From Micrococcus terreus (GTDB taxonomy: Bacteria > Actinomycetota > Actinomycetes > Actinomycetales > Micrococcaceae): a stretch of 64,000 nucleotides of DNA. The DNA is taken from contig NZ_FPCG01000009.1 of the NCBI RefSeq assembly GCF_900116905.1, forward strand, positions 83,674-147,673, in the 5' to 3' direction. The translations under genes and the position numbers were made by a program. Positions 1 through 7,769 of this stretch are shown here, piece after piece (the first letter of the stretch is position 1; each line of letters opens with the position of its first letter). The notes below the pieces were generated by a model, which did not search any database, was not told the origin of the DNA, and worked only from the letters and a program-made list of their open reading frames with translations.

Positions 1-358
1 TCGACTCGCCGGAGCCGGCCGCCACTCCCGCGGCCACCACGCCGCCGGCCGCCTCCGCGCTGCCGGCAGGTCCGCCCGGCAGATCAGGCAGGATCACGCG
101 GGTCTGGACGTGGATGGAGGTGGTCCCGGTGTGCACCACGCGGGCCTGCACCACCACCCGGGTCTCCACGGGGACCGGGTGGGCGAAGTGCATGTTCCCC
201 ACATAGGAGGTCACCACGTTCGTGCCGGACCAGGACGCGGCGGCGGCGTAGGCGGCCTTGTCGATCCACGTCATCACGGTGCCGCCGTCCACGGTGCCGT
301 CCGGATGATCGTACGACTCCGCACGGAACTGGAGAGCAACGGAACTGCGACGGGCCAT
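1..358 (-). CDS. Acyl-CoA thioesterase, hotdog fold (3' part outside window)
   Basis: This reading frame begins at an ATG at 358 and runs off the left edge, so only about 119 N-terminal residues are visible. It reads MARRSSVALQFRAESYD, then DGGTVMTWIDKAAYAAAS and SYVGNMHFAHPV, which is the pattern of hotdog-fold acyl-CoA hydrolases. It closely resembles both halves of the tandem-hotdog gene that starts about 100 bp away on the other strand, where the matching segments are VLEWVDKAAFAAAT and AYVGNIHFRHPV. The two genes are therefore probably divergent paralogues that hydrolyse acyl-CoA thioesters in the cytoplasm. The last visible residues are Ala/Gly-rich and look like a linker, so a second hotdog domain may follow outside the window. 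Substrate chain length cannot be predicted. Confidence 0.8.
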   Translation of the reverse strand, partial: MARRSSVALQFRAESYDHPDGTVDGGTVMTWIDKAAYAAAASWSGTNVVTSYVGNMHFAHPVPVETRVVVQARVVHTGTTSIHVQTRVILPDLPGGPAGSAEAAGGVVAAGVAAGSGES

Positions 359-454
359 GTCTTGAACGTAGCACCCCGCACGGACGCAGTGTGACGGATG
401 CCACCCGCGGACATCAGGGGTCCGTTCCGGGCGCGCATCGGCGAAGATGGTGCC

Positions 455-1582
455 ATGCGCCCTGATCCCCACTCCACTGCACCTGCCAGCGCCCCTGGAC
501 CGGCCGTCGTCGGGAAGGATCCGGTGTCCGCCGGAGCCTCCCCCGCCCCGCCGGCACCGGGCCGGCACGAGGTGACCCTGCGGTTCTTGGCCGCCCCCAC
601 GGACCAGGGCCACTCCGGGACGGTGGATGCCGGGCGCGTGCTGGAGTGGGTGGACAAGGCGGCGTTCGCGGCGGCCACGGCGTGGTCGGGCAGCTACTGC
701 GTGACGGCATATGTCGGCAACATCCACTTCCGCCACCCGGTGACCGTGGGCGAGATGGTGGAGGTGACCGGGACCGTCCTGTACACCGGCAGCACCTCGA
801 TGCACATCAACACCGTGGTGCGTTCCGGCGATCCCAAGACCGGCGAGCTGACCGAGCGGGCCCGCTGCCTGGTGATCTTCGTGGCGGTGGGGACGGACGG
901 CAAGCCGACCCCGGTGCCGGAGTTCGTGCCGCGCTCGCTGGAGCAGGAGCTGGCCCGTGACTGGGCGCTGTCCCGCGTGGCCGTGCGCGATGAGATCAAC
1001 GAGGCGATGAAGGACCAGACCTACACGGAGGCCGGGACCGCCGAACGGGTGGTGCTGCGCTTCCTGGCCGCCCCCACGGACGTGAACTGGGGCGGGAAGG
1101 TGCACGGCGGGATCGTGATGGAGTGGATCGACACCGCCGCCTACCTCTGCTCCGCGCGCTACGCCGGGCAGGACACCGTGGCCGTGTTCTCCGGCGGCAT
1201 CCGCTTCTACCGTCCGCTGCTGATCGGGGACCTGGTGGAGGTGGAGGCGCGGCTGATCTACACCGGGAACAAGGGGATGCACATCGCCGTGCACGTGCGC
1301 TCCGGGGACCCCAAGGGCGCCGAGCTGCACCTGACCACGTACTGCCTGACCGTGATGGTGGCGCGCAACGAGGACGGCGACGCGGTGCCCGTGCCCGCCT
1401 GGGAGCCGGTCTCGGATGAGGACCGTGCCCTGTGGCAGCACGCCCGGGACCTGCTGGAGATCCGCGGCCGGGCGCAGGGCAACCGCCTGCCGAACCACCT
1501 GCTGGAACAGCGCCGTCCCGACGACGGGCGGTCGGCTCCCAGCGCGGGCTCGGCTGAGCAGGGCGAGGGTGGAGACGCGTGA
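455..1582 (+). CDS. Tandem-hotdog acyl-CoA thioesterase
   Basis: The product (375 aa from the ATG at 455; an in-frame upstream start lies at 398) carries two hotdog domains. The first holds EVTLRFLAAPTDQGHSG and VLEWVDKAAFAA near residues 30-60. The second holds VVLRFLAAPTDVNWGGKVHG and VMEWIDTAAYLCS near residues 195-225. The repeated LRFLAAPTD and EW(V/I)D(K/T)AA signatures are typical of acyl-CoA hydrolases, which cleave acyl-CoA to fatty acid and CoA. I prefer the start at 455 because the 19 residues before it look unstructured and overlap the divergent promoter region. The N-terminal linker contains an exact copy of the dispersed word GCCGTCGTCGGGAA at 503. The stop overlaps the next start (GTGA), so the two genes are probably translationally coupled. 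Confidence 0.85.
   Translation: MRPDPHSTAPASAPGPAVVGKDPVSAGASPAPPAPGRHEVTLRFLAAPTDQGHSGTVDAGRVLEWVDKAAFAAATAWSGSYCVTAYVGNIHFRHPVTVGEMVEVTGTVLYTGSTSMHINTVVRSGDPKTGELTERARCLVIFVAVGTDGKPTPVPEFVPRSLEQELARDWALSRVAVRDEINEAMKDQTYTEAGTAERVVLRFLAAPTDVNWGGKVHGGIVMEWIDTAAYLCSARYAGQDTVAVFSGGIRFYRPLLIGDLVEVEARLIYTGNKGMHIAVHVRSGDPKGAELHLTTYCLTVMVARNEDGDAVPVPAWEPVSDEDRALWQHARDLLEIRGRAQGNRLPNHLLEQRRPDDGRSAPSAGSAEQGEGGDA
503..516 (+). repeat. Dispersed 14-bp word (one of 15 exact 12-bp core copies)
   Basis: Copy of GCCGTCGTCGGGAA, the reverse complement of TTCCCGACGACGGC. Exact 12-bp cores (CCCGACGACGGC or its complement) lie within the 14-bp windows starting at 503, 5327, 12496, 22829, 26307, 26403, 33874, 35959, 38097 (12 bp only), 38681, 41356, 44611, 46286, 47236 and 55470. 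Eight match all 14 bases. Near-copies lie at 1516, 7548, 39529 and 41969. All exact copies are inside coding regions but in four different reading frames. Confidence 0.75.
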
Positions 1583-2160
1583 GCGAACGCGCTGAGTGGG
1601 ACGTGACCCTGCCGGCGTCCGGGGCGGAGCGGGATGCGGCGATGATCCGGGCCGCGGCGGACACCCTGGGTGAGGCGCGGCTGGCGGACTGGGCCGTGCG
1701 TCTGCTGACCGGTGCGGCGAGGGTGGGCGATCCGGCTGATCCGGACCCCGTACTGATCGGCGCTGTGCCCGGGTGGATGCCGTACTGGTCCCGCGTGTGG
1801 GGCGCCCGGGTGCTGCTGCACGTGTGGCCGTCCCGGGCGGGCGTGGCCGAGTCCGCCGTGCTGGCGGGGCTGTCCGACGAGGAGTGGCGCGTGCGGGTGC
1901 TGTGCGCGCAGATCACCGCGGTGCACGGGGTGCGGGGAGCCGAGGACACTCTCGTCCAGCTCACCGGGGATCCGGTCCCCCACGTCCGGTCCGCCGCCGC
2001 CCGGGCCCTGGGCGAGGTGGGGTCCGACCGCGCGGCGCCCACGTTGGACCAGCTGATGATGGACCCGGACTCGGTGCTGGCCGACGCCGCCGAGACGGCC
2101 CTGGCCCGCCTGGCCGAGCGCCTCGACCGCCCTGACCTGCGCCCCGATTCGGAGTACTGA
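1579..2160 (+). CDS. HEAT-repeat domain protein
   Basis: A 193-residue protein starting with GTG, whose start overlaps the thioesterase stop codon. The C-terminal half contains helical repeats of the HEAT/PBS-lyase type: SAVLAGLSDEEWRVRVLC, then LVQLTGDPVPHVRSAAARAL and LMMDPDSVLADAAETALARL. Each repeat has the pattern of an aspartate-rich turn followed by an Ala/Leu helix. Such repeats usually form a protein-binding scaffold, and no catalytic motif is visible. Coupling to the thioesterase gene suggests a shared role, but no specific function can be assigned. Confidence 0.65.
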   Translation: MSERAEWDVTLPASGAERDAAMIRAAADTLGEARLADWAVRLLTGAARVGDPADPDPVLIGAVPGWMPYWSRVWGARVLLHVWPSRAGVAESAVLAGLSDEEWRVRVLCAQITAVHGVRGAEDTLVQLTGDPVPHVRSAAARALGEVGSDRAAPTLDQLMMDPDSVLADAAETALARLAERLDRPDLRPDSEY

Positions 2161-2177
2161 CGCCCTCCCGCCGTTCT

Positions 2178-2237
2178 TCACCCCCGGCCCGGACTCCCAC
2201 CGCCCTACAGGGCGAGGAGTTTCCGGGCCGGGGGTGA
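2178..2237. terminator. Bidirectional terminator hairpin
   Basis: A perfect 15-bp inverted repeat (TCACCCCCGGCCCGG at 2178-2192 and its complement at 2223-2237) encloses a 30-base loop. The loop contains a second small hairpin, CGCCCTACAGGGCG at 2201-2214. It lies between two convergent genes, so it probably ends transcription from both sides. There is no clear T-tract. Confidence 0.7.
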
Positions 2238-2261
2238 GAAACGCTCGTCGGATCGCGGACC

Positions 2262-3335
2262 TCAGTCCAGCAGCGCGGCGAACCGCCCCACGGCTGCGGC
2301 CCCGGTGACCTCGCCGGGCAGCAGCGGCAGCTGCACCAGGGGCACGCCGGGCACCTGCCGGCGCAGTTCGGCCACGTGCTCCCCCTCGGCGGTGGACCGT
2401 CCGGCCAGGAACTCCCCGGCGTCGGTCGGCGAGCGCCGGTTGACCACGGCTGCGGCCACGTCCACGCCGATCCCCCGCAGCTGTCCGTGCAGCTCCACGG
2501 TCTCCAGCACGGGCATCCGCTCGGCGGCCAGCACCATGACGAACGCGGTCCGCTGCGCATCGGTGAGCAGCTCGCGCATCCGCACGAACAGGTCCCGCCG
2601 TCGCTCCAGCACACGGCGGATCTCAGCGTCCCGCACCTCCTGGGAGGACCGCGCAGCATCCGCCCGTCGCCCCTCCAGCCCGCGCATGGCATCGGAGAAC
2701 CGCTCGGACTTCGTGCGCCGGCTCAGCAGCCCCTCGGTCCACGCGGACATCAGCTGCGGCAGCTCGAGCAGTCGGGCGGTGTGGCCGGTGGGGGCGGTGT
2801 CGAACAGCACGGCGTTGTAGCGCTCCAGCCCGTCCAGCACCACCTCGGACATCCGCTCGAGCAGGGCGGCCTCCTGAGTCCCGGGCGACTGCCGGGCCAG
2901 GGCGAAGTACCGGTCCACCTCGCGGTGCAGGTGCTCGGGCATCATGCCCTTCACGGTCCGGCCCACGGTGCTCAGGTGCGCCTGCGCCACAGCGTCCGGA
3001 TCGATCTCCATCCCGGTCACCGACCCCGCACCGGCCTCCGCGCCACCAGCGTCCCCAGCACCAGCACCAGCATTCGCATCACCGCCCCACAGCAGCGTCT
3101 CCCCGGCACCCACCTCGGCTCCCCACAGATGCCCGAGGTTGTGCGCCGGATCGGTGGAGACCACCAGCACGGACCGCCCCGCACGCGCCAGAGCGAGCGC
3201 GCACGCGGAGGAGACGGTGGTCTTGCCCACGCCGCCCTTGCCCCCGAAGAACACCACGCGGCGCTCCCCCAGCAGCCCGGTCAGTCCCATCTCAGTCCCT
3301 GTCCCTGTCCGTTCCGTCGCCACAGCATTCACCAC
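2262..3335 (-). CDS. ArsA/GET3-like P-loop ATPase
   Basis: A 357-residue ATPase with the deviant Walker A motif FFGGKGGVGKTTVSSA near residues 28-43, the signature of the ArsA/GET3/MinD family. VVSTDPAHNLGHLWG follows, the switch region that is diagnostic of ArsA, and further on come VLFDTAPTGHTARLLELP and VLAAERMPVLETVEL. Family members couple ATP hydrolysis to moving oxyanions or delivering membrane proteins. No ArsB-like or arsR gene is near, so arsenic resistance is not supported. It sits 3 bp downstream of the CC-terminal small protein and in line with cstA, suggesting one transcript. The annotated GTG start overlaps the preceding gene end, and in-frame starts at 3323 or 3290 are also possible. 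Confidence 0.85.
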   Translation of the reverse strand: MVNAVATERTGTGTEMGLTGLLGERRVVFFGGKGGVGKTTVSSACALALARAGRSVLVVSTDPAHNLGHLWGAEVGAGETLLWGGDANAGAGAGDAGGAEAGAGSVTGMEIDPDAVAQAHLSTVGRTVKGMMPEHLHREVDRYFALARQSPGTQEAALLERMSEVVLDGLERYNAVLFDTAPTGHTARLLELPQLMSAWTEGLLSRRTKSERFSDAMRGLEGRRADAARSSQEVRDAEIRRVLERRRDLFVRMRELLTDAQRTAFVMVLAAERMPVLETVELHGQLRGIGVDVAAAVVNRRSPTDAGEFLAGRSTAEGEHVAELRRQVPGVPLVQLPLLPGEVTGAAAVGRFAALLD

Positions 3336-3338
3336 CCC

Positions 3339-3605
3339 TCAGCAGCACGAGAGCGAGTCCAGCGGCGAGCGCTCCATGCCCATCCGGCGGTGCCACTCAT
3401 GGAACCGTTCGTACACCACGGGCAGCAGCTCCACGGTGTAGTACGTGGCGGGGTTGGGCACGCCCAGGGCGTCGGAGAAGACCATCATCATGAACAGGTC
3501 CTCCTCGTCCCGCCGGGCCCGCGCGAAGGTCTCACGGTAGGGCCCGGCGTAGAACTCCTGGAGATTGCTCCCGACGGCGGCCCACCAGTCACCCATTCGG
3601 CTCAC
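3339..3605 (-). CDS. Small CC-terminal protein next to cstA (cory-CC-star type)
   Basis: An 88-residue soluble protein that ends in the dipeptide Cys-Cys followed directly by the stop codon (DSLSCC). It is rich in aromatic and acidic residues (NLQEFYAGPYRETFARARRD, DEEDLFMMMVF). I recognise the pattern of actinobacterial proteins called cory-CC-star, named for this ending. In enterobacteria the small protein paired with CstA, YbdD, also ends in Cys-Cys, so this gene may be its functional counterpart. That is inference from position and ending, not from alignment. It lies 31 bp after the cstA stop and 3 bp before the ArsA-like ATPase gene. The start is a GTG at 3605. Confidence 0.75.
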   Translation of the reverse strand: MSRMGDWWAAVGSNLQEFYAGPYRETFARARRDEEDLFMMMVFSDALGVPNPATYYTVELLPVVYERFHEWHRRMGMERSPLDSLSCC

Positions 3606-3636
3606 CGTGAGTGCCCCGTCCGGCTCGCTGGCATGT

Positions 3637-5358
3637 TCAGAGCTTCGAGCTGGAGGCGCTCAGTCGGTCGTCGGCGTCCTCCTCCTCAGCGGTGGGCAGC
3701 TCGATGGCCGGAGCCTTCCGGGCCCGGTTCATGGCGGCCACGGCCTCCACGATCACCCAGAGGGCGCAGACCAGGATGATCACGTCCAGCACCAGCAGCA
3801 GCCAGTTCTGGGTGGTGAAGAAAGTGCCGAGCTGGATGATCAGGGCGTAGACGCTGACGATCGCCACGAACACCAGCGGGATCAGCACCGGCCACACTGG
3901 GCGGCGCAGCTGGATGAGCATCACGGCGATGATGGACAGCGTCAGGGCGGCCATCAGCTGGTTGGTGGTGCCGAAGAGCGGCCAGATGACCATGCCCCCG
4001 GAGCCGTCCGCACCGGCGCCGAAGGCCAGGCCCATGGTCACCACGAGCACGATGATCGTGGCCACCCAGGTCTTGAGCTTGAAGCCCATGATCTCGCCGA
4101 TCTCGGCGACGACGAACCGCTGCAGGCGCACGCCGGTGTCCATGGTGGTGGCGGCGAAGAGCACGGCCATGGTCGCCAGGATGGTGGCGGACAGCGACTC
4201 AGGGATGCCCAGACCGGAGTTGAGGATGGAGCCGCCGGCCTGCACGAAGGCGACCACGCCGCCCTCGTTGAACGCGGAGTAGACCTCTTCCCACTCGGCC
4301 AGGGTGCGGAACCCGGCGGTGGTGGCGATGATCGTGCCCAGGGCCAGCAGTCCCTCTCCCACGGCACCGAAGTAGCCCACCAGGCGGGCGTCGGGCTCCT
4401 TGGCCAGCTGCTTGGCGCTGGTGCCGGAGGCCACGATCCCGTGGAACCCGGAGATGGCACCGCAGGCGATGGTGACGAACAGCAGCGGGAAGATGCCGGG
4501 GGTGCCGTCCGGGACGTTCTCGTTGATCGCCGGCGCCACGATGGTGGGCGAGGAGATGATGATCGCGCCGTAGAGGATGCCCAGGCCGATGAACAGCTGC
4601 AGGCCGTTGATGTAGTCACGCGGCTGGAGCAGCATCCACACCGGCAGCAGCGAGGCCACACCGGCGTAGAGGAAGAGGATGACGATCCAGAAGGCGTTGG
4701 CGCTCAGGCCCAGGATGGTCTCGGGCAGCTCGATCGGGTACATGTCGCCCAGGATCATCAGGCCGTACAGGGCCACCACGCCCACGATCGAGACCGCAAC
4801 CAGGTTCCACTTCAGGCGGTAGATGGCCTGGCCGATGAGCAGGGCGACCACGATCGCACCCCAGGTGGGGATCACGGCGGTGGGGGTGGAGACCAGGAGG
4901 TTGGAGATCACCACGGCGAAGGCGGCATTGACCATGAGCAGCAGCAGGAAGATGACGATCAGGAACAGGTTCCGTCCGTGCCGGCCGATGTAGCGCCCGG
5001 AGAGGGTGCCGATCGAGCGGGCCTTGTTCCGATTGGAGGCCCACATGGCGCCCAGGTCATGCATGCCGGCGAAGAAGATGGTGCCCAGCGTGACCCATAG
5101 GAAGGCGGGCAGCCAGCCCCAGATCACGGCCACAGCGGGACCCACGATCGGGGCGGCGCCGGCCACCGAGGTGAAGTGGTGGCCCCACAGCACCCACTTG
5201 TTCGTGGGGACGTAGTCCACGCCGTCCTCGAAGCGGTGTGCTGGCGTGGTGTAAGCCGGGTCCAGCTTGTAGACCTTCTGGGACAGGAACTTCGAGTACA
5301 GGAAGTAGCCGAGCAGGATCATACAGACCCCGACGACGGCCAGGACCAGAGAATTCAT
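3637..5358 (-). CDS. cstA: Carbon starvation protein CstA, pyruvate/peptide transporter family
   Basis: A 573-residue polytopic membrane protein of the CstA family. It has many hydrophobic helices from the first residues (MNSLVLAVVGVCMILLGY) and the conserved segments VDYVPTNKWVLWGHHFTSVA, GPAVAVIWGWLPAFLWVTLG and HDLGAMWASNRNKARSIG. Family members take up pyruvate or peptides when preferred carbon is exhausted; which substrate applies here is unknown. The ATG is preceded by a good ribosome site (TGAGGTCACC). A CRP/GlxR-like palindrome lies about 95-110 bp upstream, in keeping with cAMP control of cstA in other bacteria. The small CC-terminal protein and ArsA-like ATPase follow on the same strand. 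The C-terminus is a charged cytoplasmic tail (EEEDADDRLSASSS). Confidence 0.95.
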   Translation of the reverse strand: MNSLVLAVVGVCMILLGYFLYSKFLSQKVYKLDPAYTTPAHRFEDGVDYVPTNKWVLWGHHFTSVAGAAPIVGPAVAVIWGWLPAFLWVTLGTIFFAGMHDLGAMWASNRNKARSIGTLSGRYIGRHGRNLFLIVIFLLLLMVNAAFAVVISNLLVSTPTAVIPTWGAIVVALLIGQAIYRLKWNLVAVSIVGVVALYGLMILGDMYPIELPETILGLSANAFWIVILFLYAGVASLLPVWMLLQPRDYINGLQLFIGLGILYGAIIISSPTIVAPAINENVPDGTPGIFPLLFVTIACGAISGFHGIVASGTSAKQLAKEPDARLVGYFGAVGEGLLALGTIIATTAGFRTLAEWEEVYSAFNEGGVVAFVQAGGSILNSGLGIPESLSATILATMAVLFAATTMDTGVRLQRFVVAEIGEIMGFKLKTWVATIIVLVVTMGLAFGAGADGSGGMVIWPLFGTTNQLMAALTLSIIAVMLIQLRRPVWPVLIPLVFVAIVSVYALIIQLGTFFTTQNWLLLVLDVIILVCALWVIVEAVAAMNRARKAPAIELPTAEEEDADDRLSASSSKL

Positions 5359-5451
5359 GGTGACCTCATCAGTGCAGTGGGGTGCGGTGCGTGTGGGTTC
5401 AGTGGTGCAGCTCCCCCCACGCGGTTTTCACTGCGCCGGGGTCGACTACAC

Positions 5452-5467
5452 TGTAACTCAGCTCACA
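5452..5467. promoter_or_regulatory. CRP/GlxR-like operator upstream of cstA
   Basis: TGTAACTCAGCTCACA matches the CRP/GlxR consensus TGTGA-N6-TCACA with one mismatch. It lies 94-109 bp upstream of the cstA ATG on the minus strand. CRP in E. coli and GlxR in Corynebacterium are known to act on carbon-starvation genes. Binding here is inferred. Confidence 0.6.
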
Positions 5468-5574
5468 TCCCCACGTGAGGCAGACGCCTCGAGGTGACGC
5501 GGCCGTCGTCGTGCTCTGACCGTCCGGGCAGGGCCGTCGCCGAACGGTGGCCCTGGCCGGACGGAGGATGATGC

Positions 5575-6420
5575 TCAGAGCTGGGTGAAGGCGGCAGTCG
5601 CAGGGTCGGCGCCCACGCGCTTGTCGGTGTCCAGGGCGCTGATCGCCTCGATCTGCTCAGCGGTGAGCTGCACGTCCACGGCGCCCAGGTTCTCGGCCAT
5701 CCGCTCCGGCCGGGAGGACTTGGGGATCACGATGGTCCCCTGGGCCAGGTGCCAGGCCAGCACCACCTGGGAGGCGGTGACGCCCAGGTCCGCGGCGATC
5801 CCCTTGACCACCTGCTCCTTGAGGTCCACGCCCTGGCCGATGGGTGAATAGGCCTCCACAGCGATCCCGCGCTGGCGGGTGGCCTCCTGGGTGGCGCGCT
5901 GCTGGAAGGAGGGGTGCAGCTCGATCTGGTTCACGGTCGGCACCACCTCAGAGCTCTGCTCCAGGCGCTCCAGGTGTTCGGGCAGGAAGTTGGAGACGCC
6001 GATCGAGGTGGCCAGGCCCTCCTTGCGGGCGGCGACCAGCTCGGCCCAGGCCTCGGTGTACAGGTTCTGCGAGGGCACCGGCCAGTGGATCAGGTAGAGG
6101 TCCACGCGGTCCAGGCCGAGGGCTGCCAGAGAGTTCTCCAGGGCCATCCGGGTCACACCCTGCTCGCCGTTGCGCAGCTTGGTGGTGATGAACACCTCAT
6201 CCCGCGAGATGCCGGTGGCGGCCAGTGCCATGCCCACGCCGTCCTCATTGCGGTACGCGGCGGCGGTGTCGATGTGGCGGTACCCGGCGGCGAGCGCCTC
6301 CTCCACGGCCTTCTGGGTCTCGGCGGGCGGGACCTGGAAGACCCCGAAGCCCAGCTGGGGGATGGTGTGGCCGTCGTTCAGGGTGACGGTGGGGACGGAG
6401 GGGATGGATGCTGCGGTCAC
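5575..6420 (-). CDS. Aldo/keto reductase
   Basis: A 281-residue single-domain NADPH-dependent aldo/keto reductase of the 2,5-diketo-D-gluconate reductase type. Visible family motifs are IPQLGFGVFQVP, GYRHIDTAAAYRNE (catalytic Asp and Tyr), ITTKLRN (catalytic Lys), VDLYLIHWPVP (catalytic His), SIGVSNFLPEHLERL and IVIPKSSRPERMAENL (cofactor binding). It should reduce a carbonyl substrate in the cytoplasm. The GTG start at 6420 follows a ribosome site CAGGAG at a good distance. The gene is divergent from rlmC, with about 77 bp between starts. Confidence 0.93.
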   Translation of the reverse strand: MTAASIPSVPTVTLNDGHTIPQLGFGVFQVPPAETQKAVEEALAAGYRHIDTAAAYRNEDGVGMALAATGISRDEVFITTKLRNGEQGVTRMALENSLAALGLDRVDLYLIHWPVPSQNLYTEAWAELVAARKEGLATSIGVSNFLPEHLERLEQSSEVVPTVNQIELHPSFQQRATQEATRQRGIAVEAYSPIGQGVDLKEQVVKGIAADLGVTASQVVLAWHLAQGTIVIPKSSRPERMAENLGAVDVQLTAEQIEAISALDTDKRVGADPATAAFTQL

Positions 6421-6482
6421 GGAGTGCTCCTGACGATCGGGGGGGGTGTGGATCAGGCGCAGATGAGCCTACTCCGCCCCGG

Positions 6483-6488
6483 TACGCT
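6483..6488 (+). promoter_or_regulatory. Candidate -10 box for a leaderless rlmC transcript
   Basis: TACGCT lies 9 bases before the rlmC ATG and there is no ribosome site between them. This is the arrangement of a leaderless actinobacterial mRNA. No convincing -35 is visible. Confidence 0.35.
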
Positions 6489-6497
6489 GGACCCGCC

Positions 6498-7769
6498 ATG
6501 CAGTGTCCCCACTTCGATGCCGGCGAATGCCGCTCCTGCCCGCTGATGGGTGTGTCCCACCCCGTCCAGGTGGCGGACCAGCAGCGCGTCCTGCGCGAGC
6601 TGTTGGACCCCGTGACCGGCCCGGACGTGCACTGGCACGAGCCGCTGGCCGGCCCCGAGTCCGGGTTCCGCAACAAGGCCAAGATGGTGGTGACCGGTTC
6701 GGCACAGCGGCCCCTGCTGGGCATCCTGGACCCCCGCCAACACCCCAGGCACCACGACGGCACCGGCGTGGACCTGCGCGACTGCGGTCTGTACGAGCCC
6801 GGGATCGCCACGGCCCTGCCGCTGATCGCCCGCACCGTCACCACCGCTGGTCTGCCCCCGTATGACATCGCCTCCCGCACCGGCGAGCTCAAGCACGTGA
6901 TCGTCACCGTCTCCCCGGACGCCGAGTTGATGGTGCGCTTCGTGCTGCGCTCCACGGACACCCTCCCCCAGCTGCGCCGCGCCCTGCCCGAGCTGCAGGA
7001 CTCCCTCGCCGCCGCCGGTGTCCCCGCCCGGGTCATCACCGCGAACATCCTGCCCGAGCACCAGGCCCTGTTGGAGGGACCCGAGGAGATCCACCTGGCC
7101 GGCGCCCCCACCCTGACCATGCGCGTGAACGGCCTGCCGCTGAACCTGCGCCCGCAGGGCTTCTTCCAGACCAACACCCCGATCGCCGCCGAGCTCTACG
7201 CCCACGCCTCGGCCTGGCTGGACACCACCGACGCCCGCTCGGTCTGGGACCTGTACTGCGGAGTGGGCGGGTTCGGGCTCCAGCTGGCCGAGGTCCGCAC
7301 CCCCGGCGGACCGCTGCCGGTGGGCACCCCGCGCGAGGTCTGGGGCCTGGAGACCAGTGCCGACGCCGTGGCCGCCGCACAGGTCACCGCGGAGGAGCTC
7401 GGGCTCGCGGACCGGGTCCGCTTCGCTGTGGGAGACGCCACCCAGGTCCCGACGACGTCCCCGCACCCGGGTGCCTCCCTCGCCTCCCTGCCCCGCCCGG
7501 CGGAGCCAGGGGGCAGGGAAGGCGACCTGCCCGGCGAGCTGCCGGGCGCCGTCGTCGTGAATCCGCCCCGCAGGGGGATCGGTGAGGACCTGGCGGACTG
7601 GCTGGAGCGTTCCGGGATCCCCCACGTGCTCTACTCCAGCTGCAACGCCACCACCCTGGCGCGGGACCTGGCCCGGATGCCGACCTACCGGGCGGTGCAG
7701 GCGCGGATGCTGGACATGTTCCCGCAGACCGCCCACCACGAGGTGCTGGTGCAGCTGGCCCGGCGCTGA
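6498..7769 (+). CDS. rlmC: 23S rRNA (uracil-C5)-methyltransferase RlmC
   Basis: A 423-residue RumA-type RNA methyltransferase. The start MQCPHFDAGECRSCPLM matches the cysteine cluster that binds a 4Fe-4S centre in RlmC (Cys3, Cys11, Cys14), and a further Cys lies in DLRDCGLYEPG. The SAM-binding motif is VWDLYCGVGGFGLQLAEV, the substrate motif is VVVNPPRRGIGEDLA, and the catalytic cysteine is in YSSCNATTLARDLARM. The enzyme methylates a uridine of 23S rRNA with SAM. It is longer than E. coli RlmC (375 aa), partly because of a Pro/Gly-rich insert near residues 320-345. Alignment to the family start rules out the upstream in-frame start at 6408. Its last 31 bases recur 268 bp downstream. Confidence 0.9.
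   Translation: MQCPHFDAGECRSCPLMGVSHPVQVADQQRVLRELLDPVTGPDVHWHEPLAGPESGFRNKAKMVVTGSAQRPLLGILDPRQHPRHHDGTGVDLRDCGLYEPGIATALPLIARTVTTAGLPPYDIASRTGELKHVIVTVSPDAELMVRFVLRSTDTLPQLRRALPELQDSLAAAGVPARVITANILPEHQALLEGPEEIHLAGAPTLTMRVNGLPLNLRPQGFFQTNTPIAAELYAHASAWLDTTDARSVWDLYCGVGGFGLQLAEVRTPGGPLPVGTPREVWGLETSADAVAAAQVTAEELGLADRVRFAVGDATQVPTTSPHPGASLASLPRPAEPGGREGDLPGELPGAVVVNPPRRGIGEDLADWLERSGIPHVLYSSCNATTLARDLARMPTYRAVQARMLDMFPQTAHHEVLVQLARR
7733..7763 (+). repeat. Direct repeat copy 1, 3' end of rlmC
   Basis: These 31 bp encode HHEVLVQLAR at the end of RlmC. They recur exactly at 8001-8031. The following codons are CGC TGA here and AGG TGA in copy 2, both Arg-stop. Confidence 0.9.

Noticed and set aside
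2262..3335. Arsenite efflux system
   Set aside because: ArsA-like motifs are present, but there is no arsB, arsC or arsR near it.
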